Notes: generated from the letters alone by a model not told the origin. 64,000 nt of DNA from Molossus alvarezi (GCA_037176705.1 CM073888.1:44584810-44648809); one strand, 5' to 3'. Shown: positions 40,434-51,104, counted from the stretch's first letter. A program made the numbers and translations.

Positions 40434-40952
40434 CTGAAAACAAAAATAAGTTGACTGAAGACAAACACAACTGCTTATGTTTTCTGGGATAAGAAATCCC
40501 CAAAGCTTAGGGCAAGTTTAAATTGCATTCTTCCTATGTACTTTTTCCCTGATAAATCTTTCCTCTTCTTGTTGTTAGGTTTCCCAATTCCTCCTCTATT
40601 TGTTTTAGTCTTACTAAAAAGTGCTCAACAACAGAACCCAGGAAACTATTTACCCTATAGGATTGCTAAATAAATAGTAACAGTGTTTTTGTTTGTTAAA
40701 ATATATCCCTTCCCACTTCCATTCTGGAAAAAAAAAAGATTGAAAAGGTCTCAAAACTGTATAATTAATTGAGCTTAAACTAGAATTTTTCGATGCAGGA
40801 GACAATGGCCATTTGTAGGAACAGACTACTACAAAGATTCCATGAACACAGACATGTAGGTTTGAATTACTGGAAGTTTCCTACTCATAAATAGCTTTCT
40901 CTTCTCTCTAAAGTGCTCTATTTTCTCTTCTTCATTAAAAAGAGAAAAGGTC
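40434..40952. other. Intron sequence without recognised features
   Basis: This lies upstream (in gene sense) of the first visible exon. The polypyrimidine tract is followed by unique-looking AT-rich sequence. Confidence 0.55.
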
Positions 40953-41172
40953 TTGTCCTGATCTAGTGTCTCAGTTGGTTGGAGCATCAACCTGTATACC
41001 AAAAGGTTTCGGGTTCAATTCCTGGTCAGGGCACATACCGAGGCTTTGAGTTCAATCACCAGTTGGGGCAGGTATGGGAGGCAACCGATCAATGTTTCTC
41101 GCTCACATTGACATGTTTGTTTTTCTCTCTCCTTTCCTCTCTCTCTAAAAAAATCAATTAAAAAACATATCC
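40953..41172 (+). mobile_element. VES-related SINE, first of three in a row
   Basis: This is an older divergent copy: a GATCTAGTGTCTCAGTTGG head, TGTATACCAAAAGG, a CT-rich body and ATATCCTT at its end. Confidence 0.88.
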
Positions 41173-41350
41173 TTGCCCAGCTCATATGGTTCAGTGGTTG
41201 AGTGCTGACCCATACACCAAGAGGTCACTGGTTTGATTCCCACTCAGGACACATGCCCAGGTTGTGGGCCAAATCCCCATTGGGGGGCATGCAGGAGGCG
41301 GCCAATCGATGTTCAATCTTATTCAATAAAGAAAAAAAAATTATTTTTAA
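41173..41350 (+). mobile_element. VES-type SINE, second of three in a row
   Basis: This copy is of the CCATACACCAAGAGG type. Its CT-rich body is nearly all deleted (GATGTTCAATCTTATTC joins directly to AATAAAG). Confidence 0.9.
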
Positions 41351-41360
41351 TATCCTCAAG

Positions 41361-41602
41361 TGGCCCTGGCTGGTTTGGCTCAGCGGTTAGAGCGTCAGCC
41401 CACAGACCAGAGAGTCCCAGGTTCGGTTCCCACTAAGGGCATGTACCTCAGTTGCAGTTTGGCCCTGGCCCCGGCCCCAGTTGGGGTCGTGTGGGTGGCA
41501 ACCAATTGATGTGTCTCTCTCATGTTGATGTTTCTCTGTCTCTCTGCCCCCTCTCTCCCTCTTGCTCTAACTGAAGATGAATGCAAATGTCCTCGGGTGA
41601 GG

Positions 41603-41603
<1 letters not shown>
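41361..41603 (+). mobile_element. VES-type SINE, third of three in a row
   Basis: The head is GCCCTGGCTGGTTTGGCTC and the middle carries a short CCCCGGCCCCAG expansion. The end TGTCCTCGGGTGAGGAG runs directly into (ATAG)n. Confidence 0.93.
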
Positions 41604-41654
<51 letters not shown>

Positions 41655-41668
41655 GATAGATAGATAAT
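41602..41668. repeat. (GATA)n microsatellite at a SINE tail
   Basis: About fifteen GATA units start exactly at the 3' end of the SINE, as if grown from its tail, and are interrupted once by GATGATA. Confidence 0.96.
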
Positions 41669-41791
41669 CTTTAAGTGGAGACTAAAAAAAAGGCAAACGG
41701 TGTCAATAAATACTTTTCCCAGGAGGCCCCTGAAAGAAAATCACAAAGATGTGTTCTTTTACTTTATAACAAGAGAAGTGCTTAAAGCAGT

Positions 41792-41829
41792 TAGGTTTAT
41801 ATGGTCTATTTAGGTTTATATGGTCTATT
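41792..41829. repeat. Perfect 19-bp tandem duplication
   Basis: The unit TAGGTTTATATGGTCTATT is present twice back to back with no differences. Confidence 0.95.
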
Positions 41830-42264
41830 TATTACTATAAATTTCATGCGAAGAGTTGTCCAATCAGAAGAGATGCTCAACCTTCCTTAGGTTATATTTG
41901 CATAGGTAAAATAGTATAAATAGTTTAGAAATTACATGTTTTATGGGAAGTCTCTTGAGATTTGTCAGTGCCCTTTCTGTCCATGATAGGTTTTTATTTA
42001 TCAGAGTCTTGGTAGTGCTTGACTGGATCATATTAGACAATATCAGATTGTTGTCAATCATAATTTCAGATATTATGCAAAATGTTGACTTGGTGACAGC
42101 CTTGTTTTTAATTTGAATTTACCACCTTCTAGACCAGTACATTTTTAATGGGAAATTATGTCAGTCTTACCTATGCCGTTTGTAAAAAATACAGATATCT
42201 AGGCCTACTTCGGACTTACTGAATCCCTTTACTTGTTAGTCTTGGTTTATAGTTGGTATATTCT

Positions 42265-42943
42265 CTTTTTTTAACTTTGTTTTATTGTTGACAATATTAC
42301 AGATGTCTCCCATTTTCTCCCTTTTTGCCCTCCTCCACCCAACGCCCACCCACCTCAAGTCTTCCCCATGCTTTGTCTGTGTCCATGGGTTATGCTGACA
42401 CGCATATATGTTCTTTGGTTAATCTCTTCCTGTCCCCTCCCCACCGCAACTAACCCCCATTGAGATCTGTTGTTCTGTTCCATGCATCCATAATCTATTT
42501 TGTTCATCAGTTTATTTTGTTCTTTAGATTCCACTTATAAGTGAGGTCATGTGACATTTGTCTTTCTCTAACTGGTTTATTTCACTTAGCATAATAATAT
42601 CCAGGTCCATCTAGGGTAAGAAATCCCTGGGTTTTTTTTGTTTTTTTTTATCCTCACCCGAGGACATTTTTCCATTTTTTGTACAGATAGAGTGGGAGGG
42701 AGAGAAAGGAAGAGAGAGAGAGAAGGAAACATCAATGTGAAAGGGGAAAGGGACACATCGAGTGGCTGCTACCCGCACAACCAACCAGGGCCGGGGACAA
42801 ACTATAACCGAGGTACATGCCCTTAGCGGGAACCGAACCCGGGTCTCTCCAGACGGCAGGCGGACGCTCCAACCGCTGAGCCAAACCGGCCAGGGCAGAA
42901 ATCCCTGTTTTTTACAGCTACATAGCATTCCATTGTGTAAATG
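42265..42943 (-). mobile_element. Young 5'-truncated L1 split by a SINE
   Basis: The reversed L1 3' UTR and ORF2 end (CTTTGTCTGTGTCCATGGGT, then TGGTTTATTTCACTTAGCAT) is flanked by a perfect 17-bp duplication TATAGTTGGTATATTCT at 42248-42264 and 42944-42960. A VES SINE (42630-42896) inserted later. Confidence 0.93.
42630..42896 (-). mobile_element. VES-type SINE inside L1
   Basis: This reversed copy starts with the ATCCTCACCCGAGGACAT box and has a small duplication of AGGGG near 42740. The target duplication AGAAATCCCTG lies at 42619-42629 and 42897-42907. Confidence 0.96.
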
Positions 42944-42986
42944 TATAGTTGGTATATTCTTGGCACAATATATATATGTATATATA

Positions 42987-43080
42987 CCAGGGTGGGGCAA
43001 AAGTAGGTTTACAGTTGTAAGTATTATTGTTTAATTATTTTCCATACAAACAACTGTAAACCTACTTTTGCCCCACTATG
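42987..43080. mobile_element. Mariner-type MITE, palindromic
   Basis: The inverted arms share 26 perfect bases beginning TGGGGCAAAAGTAGGTTTAC, with a 32-bp AT-rich loop. The 94-bp element is flanked by TA, and the CAAAAGTA core resembles mariner termini. There is no transposase. A related copy is at 52278-52385. Confidence 0.88.
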
Positions 43081-43386
43081 TATGTATGTGTATATATACA
43101 TATATATGCAAATACACACAATGTCTCAGTATTATTGTGGTATTTTCCAGATTCTCCCACTATATAAATTCTGTTCATTCACTCTTATAAATCAGATGAA
43201 ACTTTTACTGATATATTTGAGAATAGGCTTCATCACTATCCTTAGGAATATTTTGTCTAATGTTTTGCAATGGCTTTATGATCTTTGTTCTGCAGGATCC
43301 ATAGAAACCACCGGATTTTCTTATCAGTTGCCTATTCTCAATACGAGCTCTCATCAGACCTCTCACATTTGAAAGTTCTCAAAACT

Positions 43387-43629
43387 GCCCTGGCCGGTTT
43401 GGCTCAGCGGTTAGAGCGTTGGCCTGCAGACCAGAGTCCCAGGTTTGGTTCCCACTAAAGGCATGTACCTTGATTGCAGTATGTCCCTGCCCGGTTGGGG
43501 TGGCAACCAGTCAATGTGTCTCTATCGCATGGATGTTTCTCTCGCTCTCTCTTCCCCCCTCTCTCCCTCCCACTCTATCTGAAGATAAATGCAAGAATGT
43601 CCTCCAGTGAGGATAAAGAAGAAAAAAAA
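43387..43629 (+). mobile_element. VES-type SINE
   Basis: The head is GCCCTGGCCGGTTTGGCTC, the middle is partly deleted, and the end is TGTCCTCCAGTGAGGAT. A perfect 16-bp duplication GAAAGTTCTCAAAACT lies at 43371-43386 and 43630-43645. Confidence 0.97.
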
Positions 43630-43709
43630 GAAAGTTCTCAAAACTAACGAGAGCCATGTGAAGTCTCTATCTCCTACAAATAGTTTTTGTCTTATTGTAA
43701 TGCTTTCTT

Positions 43710-43930
43710 TTTTAATTATTTTTTCCTTTATTGATTTTTTAGAGAGAGAGGAAGTGAGAGGAAGAGAGAGATAGAAACATCGATGAGAGAGAACATCAAC
43801 TGGCCGCCTCCTGCATGCTTCCCACTGGAGATCTGGCCCACAACCTGGACACATGTCCTGACCGGGAATTGAACCAGCGACCTCTTGGTGCATGGGTCGA
43901 TGCTCAACCACTGAGCCACACTGGCCAGAC
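43710..43930 (-). mobile_element. VES-type SINE
   Basis: This is a reversed CCATGCACCAAGAGG-type copy. The duplication TGTAATGCTTTCT lies at about 43696-43708 and 43931-43943. Confidence 0.96.
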
Positions 43931-43958
43931 TGTAATGCTTTCTTAAAAGTTCTCCTAC

Positions 43959-44206
43959 GCCCTGGCCGGTTTGGCTCAGCGGTTAGAGCCGTCCGCCTGC
44001 GGTCCGGAGAGACCCGGGTTCGGTTCCCGCTAAGGGCATGTACCTCGGTTGCAGTTTGTCCCCGGCCCTGGTTGGTCGTGCGGGTGGCAGCCACTCGATG
44101 TGTCCCTTTCACATCGATGTTTCCCTCTCTCTCTCTTCTTCTCTCTCCCTCCCACTCTGTCTGTACAAAAAATGGAAAAATGTCCTCGGGTGAGGATAAA
44201 AAAAAA
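43959..44206 (+). mobile_element. VES-type SINE
   Basis: The head is GCCCTGGCCGGTTTGGCTC and the body is close to the subfamily consensus, ending TGTCCTCGGGTGAGGAT. The flanks AAAAGTTCTCCTAC and AAAAGTTCTCCTCC form the duplication. Confidence 0.96.
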
Positions 44207-44768
44207 AAGTTCTCCTCCATGTTAAAGATCAGTTAGTGTCTTCAACACAGCAATGTCTCATAACCTCCTGAAAAAAGGATTAACTACGTTCTTTAAACTA
44301 CTAACAGTTCATAGCTCAGCTGACATTACTTAGACAATGCTCAGACCACACCAAGACTGAGTCAGGGTTTCCAGGACTCCAGAAAAAATTTCAGGACCTC
44401 AAAATTCACTTAAATATATGGGCAAGAAAATTTGGTGATGAGAGTTTCTTGGATTTGATATCCTATCCTTGGGAAAGCAAAGAATATAGGCTTTTGAAAG
44501 TCCAACCTGACATTCATTATAAAAACTTCCAGACAGAAGTTAAATTTATGGCTACAATCATTGTTCAGTACTCTAGATTTGCAAATATATAGTAAACTAA
44601 TACTTTTGTGGTACCTACGTAAATAATCAGGCCAATCTAAACAGAGCTTTATTTTGTGATTAAGAATAATCTTTTCTTTGAGATTATTATTATGGTGAGC
44701 ATGGGACAGACTATCATGAAAAATTGTGAAAGACTTTGAAATGGGGGTGGTGTGAAGTGTTCTGTTTA

Positions 44769-45193
44769 GCCCTGGCTGGGTAGTTCAATTGGTTATAGCA
44801 TCATTGTCCCTCTATGCCAAGATTGCAGGTTCGATCCCTGGTCAGGGCACATACAAGAATCAACGAATGAGTGCATGAATAAATGGAACAAAAAAAAAAA
44901 ATCAATGTTTCTCTCTCTTTTCTCTCTCTCTATCTCAAAAGTCAGTAAATTAGCCTGGCTGGTGTGGCTCACTGGTTGAGCGTCGACCCATGCACCAAGA
45001 GGTTACAGGGTCAATTCCCATTTGAGGCCCATGCCCAGATTATGGGCCCAATCCCCAGTGGGGGGTATGCAGGAGGTGGCCAATCAATGTTCTCTCTCAT
45101 CGATGTTTCCATTTCTCTCTCTCTCTCTCCCTTCCTCTCTAAAATCAATAAAGAAAAATATTTTTTAAAAAATCAGTAAATTAAAAAAAAAAA
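44769..45193 (+). mobile_element. VES-related SINE carrying a nested SINE
   Basis: The outer element has a GGGTAGTTCAATTGG-type head and an ACATACAAGAATCAACGAAT insert. The outer duplication GAAGTGTTCTGTTTA lies at 44754-44768 and 45194-45208. Its tail is broken by the SINE at 44953-45172. Confidence 0.94.
44953..45172 (+). mobile_element. VES-type SINE nested in another SINE
   Basis: This is a CCATGCACCAAGAGG-type copy inserted in the tail of the SINE at 44769. The duplication TCAGTAAATTA lies at 44942-44952 and 45173-45183. Confidence 0.95.
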
Positions 45194-45208
45194 GAAGTGT
45201 TCTGTTTA

Positions 45209-45720
45209 GCTCAGCCATCCAAATTATCTATGCCTTTCATTGTCTTTGAATTATTTTACAATGCTGTGATTTGTATAAAACATTTTTGGTTTTGGTTTTT
45301 TAAACATATAGAAACTTAAGATTTCTAAGTAGTAAATCTATTAACTCTGTCCTTTTCATTTTTTCCCTGATTTATGTTTAGAAATGCCTTTTACCCCCCA
45401 AATCAGATCAATATTCACCTGTTTTCAGTTTCTTTTCCAGTTTTCTCTTTTATAGTTAGTTCTCTAATCCTTCCTGCGTTTGGGTGGGGCAAGGGGTTGG
45501 GGGGGGGCGGTTGTTAAGACTTTAGTCTAACTGGTTGTAATTCCAAGTCTATTTAGTATTGATTTGATGAAAAGTATGCTTTAAGTAGACTGAACGCAAA
45601 TAAATATGTAAATATTTTGAAGTCAAATTTTTTATTAGCAGTTTGGGGGAAGACAGAGTATTTATAACAATTTGAATAATAATTACACAGTTTCTAGAAC
45701 ACAGCATATACCATCTTATA
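45209..45720. other. Sequence without recognised features
   Basis: AT-rich, with a G run at 45500-45509. No exon or clear repeat. Confidence 0.5.
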
Positions 45721-45721
45721 T

Positions 45722-45872
45722 AATAATAGTCACAACAAATCTGTGAGGTAGGCAGTTATAATTAACCCCATTTTGCAATGAGGAAACTGAAGTTCAGAGA
45801 AGTAACTTCATAAAACTAGTAAATGGTGGAACTAGAATTGGAAGACAAGGCAGTCTGTCCAAAGCCAACTTT
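45722..45872 (-). mobile_element. MIR SINE, antisense
   Basis: CCCCATTTTGCAATGAGGAA, then ACTGAAGTTCAGAGAAGTAA and GGTGGAACTAGAATTGGAA, are the reversed MIR core. Confidence 0.75.
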
Positions 45873-46354
45873 ACAGAAACAACTAAGGTTAAAGAATGCA
45901 GCCCTGCTAGTGGTCAGAGGTGGGGATTTTGTCAGGAAGACATAGAGAAGGCTTTCTTCTGAAAACAAGGCTGGAATCCAAACAGTAATCAAGCAGCTGG
46001 ATTCATTATGTCAGCGTTTCCGTCAAAATATGCTAATTCCTTTATTTTGGGAGGAAGTAGAGCCAGACCTCTTTTTAGCTGCTGTAATCGTCCAATTTGG
46101 TTAGCTTTGTCATTCAAGACATAATACCTTCCTTAAATACACTATGGTGGCATTCATACAAAGCATTCATGTAAACTTTTCCTGTGTTCATTGGTATGGA
46201 AATAAATGTTCATGCTATGCCATAAAGTAAAAATAAAAGATGATGAAACAGTACAGGGATCTTGGCTCCATGTGTGTTAGTGCACAGAACAGTTTGGAAA
46301 GTTGTACACCACATTTTCTTATTGTGCGGTTCACTGTGGTACCTCTGGGTGGTG

Positions 46355-46545
46355 GGATTTAGTAAAAGATAAACTGAGGCATATTAAAAATTTTGAGTTT
46401 ATTTGAGCAAAAATCAATTTGAATTGAGCAGCAGCCAAGCTAGCAGACAGAAAGGAGCTCTGAGGATCTCTGCAAGGTGAAAGACTTTTGTAGGCAATGA
46501 GAGTGGGAACAAGGACATTATTTGAGGCAAAAAAAAAAAGTAGGT
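46355..46545 (-). mobile_element. ERV LTR 3' part, antisense (low certainty)
   Basis: On the minus strand an AAATAAAC polyadenylation-like site is followed by TCAAAATTTTTAATATGCCT. It is preceded by a TTCACCTTGCAGAGATCCTC-like block, as in retroviral LTR R/U5 regions. There are no viral genes nearby. Confidence 0.45.
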
Positions 46546-46569
46546 TAGTCATCGCAGCGATCAGGCTGA

Positions 46570-47262
46570 TTATTTAAGTGTTGATCAGGTTGTGACAGAG
46601 TGAAATGCTCGGTCTCTCAGGACTCTGTGTTGGTCAGGCCTGCTTTGCTCCACGGCCTGCAGGCTAATAGCTTCTAATCATTAGGGGAATTCTGCTTGGG
46701 GTTTGAGTTTTACAAAGACATCCCTTCCCAGTCCCCCTTCCTTTGACATAAAAGAAGCCTGAACTCGCCCTGGCCAGTTTGGCTCAGCAGTTAGAGCGTT
46801 GCCTGCGGACCAGAGAGTCCTAGGTTCGGTTCCTGATGAGGGCAGTACCTCGGTTGCGATGGTCTCCGGCCCCGGATCGGGTCGTGTGAGTGGCGGCCAG
46901 TCGATGAGTCTCTCTCGCGTTGATGTTTCTCTCTCTCTTACTCCCTCTCCCTCCTGCTCTATCTGAAGATAAATGCAAAAATGTCCTCAGGTGAGGATTA
47001 AAAAAAAAAAAAAAAGCCTGAACTCTGTACTTCAGTAAGATAGATTTGAGACACCACTAAGACTCCCATATTTTCAGTTGGCACTTTCCCAATCAATAAA
47101 CCGTTCCTTTCTCCAACTCTGACGTTTTGAGTTTGGGCTTTCTGAAGCATCCGGCACGTGGACTTGGGACCAGTAACAAGATGATTCCTGCCTGGCCGAT
47201 TTAAGATTCCATTTATGGGAGACCTGAGATGGAAATCGCATCTCAGTTCAGCCATGTGGAAC
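46570..47262 (+). mobile_element. ERV1-like LTR split by a SINE (moderate certainty)
   Basis: CAATCAATAAACCGTTCCTT at about 47088, followed by ACTCTGACGTTTTGAGTTTG and GGACTTGGGACCAGTAACA, resembles an LTR polyadenylation/R-U5 region. A VES SINE at 46767-47013 interrupts it. It is a remnant with no coding potential. Confidence 0.5.
46767..47013 (+). mobile_element. VES-type SINE
   Basis: The head is GCCCTGGCCAGTTTGGCTC and the end is TGTCCTCAGGTGAGGAT. The duplication AAGCCTGAACTC lies at 46755-46766 and 47014-47025. Confidence 0.96.
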
Positions 47263-48525
47263 TTAGCATAAGTGACTACATTTGGGGCCTGCTGTATTGC
47301 TTGTAACAGATTGTAAGTATGTACTTTTTATTTTTATTTATTTTAATTCTAATATTTTAATCATCTACATAATGATAAAGACAGTTGTTTGCTGATTCTT
47401 GAAAAAATATTTCAACTGGTGGTCCTGGAATCTCATAGTCATAAACACAAATGTGTACATTATTCTCTGAACATGTATCACCGAAGAATTAAACAGAGTA
47501 CCGGAAGCAGTAAGGACAACATCTAATGTGATTATGAAGACAGTTTGTTTACAGCAACCTAACTTTTAAACAAGTTGAATTAAAAGTTGTTTTCATCAGT
47601 TTTGTTCTATCTATAACTTTGTATCCATAGGCTTTGCAACTGAGGTTATGACTGTTAGATGAACCAATAGGAGAGAATGGGGGAGGTGAAAAGCGATGGA
47701 TCATTTCCACACTATGGCCATTCTTAGTTACTCAGTTTATCCATCATCATCGCCCCTTTTACAGATATGTCCCCCTGCCTGTCTGACAGTCATCGGTGCA
47801 ATCATCTCCCCCTCCTTTACAGTAATAGAGGCCTCACAGTGTGCACAATGCCTGTTGAATTATAAGGACAAAGTGCTAAAATAAGGAAGGTGATCTCTTT
47901 CTCAATCAAAATCCTTTTGTAAAGACCATAGCATGCTTGTGAAGCATTAGAGGGCCACCCAGGAGCTAAGCAAGGCTAATTTACACATCCACAGAGGGTA
48001 AAGAGTTTTCTGAGTAAACAGCTTCTCTACTGTCATCAGTGAACAGGGGTAGGACACTCAATCCAAGGAATATGCTGTCAGTGCCTGAAAGGAAGAATAG
48101 AAAACTCTATAAAGGGACACAGCTGAACTCAATCCCTTGCTAGCATTGTATTTTAGACAAGGTGTTATCTGGGAAAAAATTTTTGCATTTACATCAGAGA
48201 CACTTTTAGGAAATTCAAAAGCCAAAGCTTCTATTTCAGCCCAAAGCATAGCTAGCTAGCTAGCTAGCTAGACAGATAGATAGATAACATTGTAATGGTC
48301 CTATCGAACTCCTTTGTTTATAATCTTCCAACTTTACGTCTTAAGCTTTAAATAGTGTTATCTTAATTTTATTTTGTAAGTGAATTCTTAGGTTATTTAG
48401 GTTACAAATAGATTAAGATGATTCATTGTTTCATATAGCATTGAATTTGTGTTTTTAGGATTATCCATCAAAGCTAAAAGAACTATTTTTACCCAGACAA
48501 TGTCTAGTGTAGGTAATAATTACTA
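47263..48525. other. Sequence without recognised features
   Basis: 1.26 kb without a recognised exon or repeat, apart from the (CTAG)n tract at 48247-48272. Confidence 0.5.
48247..48292. repeat. (CTAG)n tetranucleotide followed by (GATA)n
   Basis: About six AGCT/CTAG units are followed by GACAGATAGATAGATAAC. The CTAG unit is self-complementary. Confidence 0.95.
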
Positions 48526-48541
48526 AGAATATCTACATGTG

Positions 48542-48755
48542 CCCAGCCAGTGTGGCTCAGTGGATTGGGCACTGAGGTCATAGGTTTGATTCCTGGTCAG
48601 GGCACATACTAGGGTTTCAGGCTCGATCCCCAGTAGGGGCATGCAGGAGGCAGCTGATTGATGTTTCTCTCTCATCAATGTTTCTATCTCTCTCCCTCTC
48701 CCTTCCTTTCTCTCTAAAAATATCAATAAAAACATATCTAAAATTATTTTTTAAA
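48542..48755 (+). mobile_element. VES-type SINE
   Basis: The head is CCCAGCCAGTGTGGCTCAGT with GGATTGGGCACTGAGG. A perfect 16-bp duplication TAAGAATATCTACATG lies at 48526-48541 and 48756-48771. Confidence 0.96.
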
Positions 48756-48896
48756 TAAGAATATCTACATGAAAATATTTTAGAACTCCAAATTAGGACA
48801 CATGACAGATTTTTTTCTATGACTTGCTGACATTAAAAAGTCTTATATTATAACTAAATCACACTATTTGTACATATTTGATAAATCACCTCTTTT

Positions 48897-49006
48897 TTTC
48901 TTTCTTTTTTTTTTTTTTTTTGGTACATGCCCTTAGCGGGAACCGAACCCGGGACTCTCTAGTCCGCAGGCTGTTGCTCCAACCGCTGAGCCAAACCGGC
49001 CAGGGC
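48897..49006 (-). mobile_element. Short tRNA-head-only SINE
   Basis: On the minus strand GCCCTGGCCGGTTTGGCTCA runs to GCTAAGGGCATGTACCA and then directly into a long A tail. The near-duplication AATCACYTCTTTT lies on both sides. Confidence 0.9.
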
Positions 49007-49369
49007 TGAATCACTTCTTTTAAATATAATTGTATGAGATTATTATTGACCCAGTGCTGCACTTGTCATGCCCCACCAATATAAATGGTAACTTCAGCTC
49101 TTTCCTCATTAGAAACTAAGGCTGGGAAACTGGGAAAATTTGCAAAAGGCCTCTTAAGTTCCCTCTTGGTCAATATTATAAAAACTCTGAGAACATTCAT
49201 AAGTTATAACACTTTCTAATATTTGACTTGATTTTCTTTGCCTGTGAGAAAGGTGTGTCCTATATAACCCCATCACTGGTAGTTTGGAGCTAAGTGGTGC
49301 ACCAATTGCTATTCTCCCAGTAAAATCTGGGCATGGGGGAAAATCTTAAGAACCATGTTACCTGTGTGA

Positions 49370-50047
49370 AAGGGGGGAATAAAGAAACCATGCTGGCTCA
49401 CCAGCCAGGTATACCTTTTCTCAATCTGTGAAGTTGAAAGATTAGGTAAATGTGCAAGAAAGGGTTAATTCCACAGGTCTGGGTTGCTTGAACTCCAAAG
49501 AAAGGCCTATCTTTAGACTGGCCCTTGGCCTGATCCTGGGAGAGAACCTCTGAGCCTTGGCAGATTCTGCCTGATAAAAGCATTTTTGTATGCCGGATAC
49601 CTTGGGCCATGCTCTACCAGTTTGAGCAGATATATTTATTCTGACAATGTAATTTGTGGTAAACACCTGTTTTTGCAGGGGTAAGGGTGAGGAGGTAGAA
49701 GGGGGACTAGAGTCGAGTAGCTGAGGTCACCCATGCAGGTCCTGCATGCCTACATGACTGGCTCTCAGTGAATCTCTGGACACCAAGGCTCAGGTGAGCT
49801 TTCCTCGGGAACACGTTGCACACGTTGTAACACATTGCTGGGAAAATTGAGCATGTCCATGCTGCTCCACTGGGAGAGGATACCTGGAAGCTTACACCTG
49901 GTTTCTCCTGGATTTCATCCGATGCACCTTTTCCCTTTGCTGAAGTTAATCTGCATACTCTCACTGTTATAAATCATTTCCGACACCTGTAAGCCTTCTA
50001 GTGAATCATCAAGCATAGGGGTAGTCTTGGAGTCCCCCTACACAGTT
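49370..50047 (+). mobile_element. ERVL-type LTR (MER21-like)
   Basis: AAGTTAATCTGCATACTCTC, then AGCCTTCTAGTGAATCATCA and GTCTTGGAGTCCCCCTACAC, ending in ACA, match the U3-R-U5 end of an old ERVL LTR. The 5' boundary is uncertain. No viral genes are present. Confidence 0.6.
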
Positions 50048-50271
50048 GGACGACTATACCCAGACATAAGGCTATCAGCTGCTTAGACAACTGATTCTGC
50101 CTCCTTTGGGCACTGTACGGCTTTGTGCTTTCCCAGCTGTAAGTCAGAGAGGGGCCAGCCCACCTTCCCATCCTTCCTTTTCAAAGACCTCGGGATGCTA
50201 ATCCTGGTGGAGAGTCCAATGTAAATACGGGAAAGAGAAAGAAATTAAATGTTCAGTGTCACACAGAATAT

Positions 50272-50425
50272 AATAAAAGCCAACATTTATCGAGCATTTA
50301 TTACATGTTCTTTTCTGTGCTTTCTAGGTATTATCTCACTGAATCCTCAAACAACCTCATGTGTCAGAAGAACTATTCCTGTTTCACAAGGGAATCTGAG
50401 GAACCTGCTCAGAGAGCTACGGGGC
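50272..50425 (-). mobile_element. MIR fragment, antisense
   Basis: GCCAACATTTATCGAGCATT, then AGGTATTATCTCACTGAATC and GTTTCACAAGGGAATCTGAG, are a reversed MIR. Confidence 0.65.
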
Positions 50426-51104
50426 CGAGACTTCTACTGCGAGTAAGCAGCAGACCAAAGATCCAAAATGAAGCCTTTGCTCTTAATTTACCACACGCAA
50501 AATACATATAACAAGAAGCCAACATTCTGTGGGTCTAAAGATAAAATTGCTTCTATTAGGAGACAGGACAATATTACCATGAGGTGGACTTTTGCATCTT
50601 CACTGTAAGACAATGTTTAAGGAGAAAGACTCTACTATTACAAACATCAGTAACAGATAACAAACATTGCATAACTCTCAAAAATATCAAATTTTCTAAC
50701 TACTAAATTTACCCATTTTACTTGGGTGGCTCTCATGTCTTATACATTCTCACAAATTGTCTACTGCACAATCTCTCTATCAAAGGCTTGACATCAAAGA
50801 GGGACTGAAACATGAAAGAGAACCTCATACTAAGAAAGCCTAAGAAATGAATTTAACATAAATTAATCTACAAAGATGAGGATTAAAATCACTTGGAAAT
50901 CAGATTTCTGAGTTGCAAGGTCCTAAAGTACCCTAAAGGAACACCATCAGGCAGAGAGAATCTAACTAGTATAAATTATTCTAATTAAATTCTTATGGAC
51001 CAATTCATTATTTTATGCCCTAATTATTAAGTACATCGTGACCAAACTAGGTAATCACAGTCAATTCTTGACAGGCATCTAGAATGTTGGGGAAACCCTG
51101 TGAA
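50426..51104. other. Sequence without recognised features
   Basis: AT-rich. No exon or repeat supported. Confidence 0.5.

Noticed and set aside
41602..41668. Short regular repeats as a CRISPR-like array
   Set aside because: It is a GATA microsatellite with no spacers, in a mammalian genome.
43522..44220. 232-codon minus-strand open frame
   Set aside because: It is entirely made of two VES SINEs in opposite orientation plus tails. Its peptide is repeated in other SINE copies.
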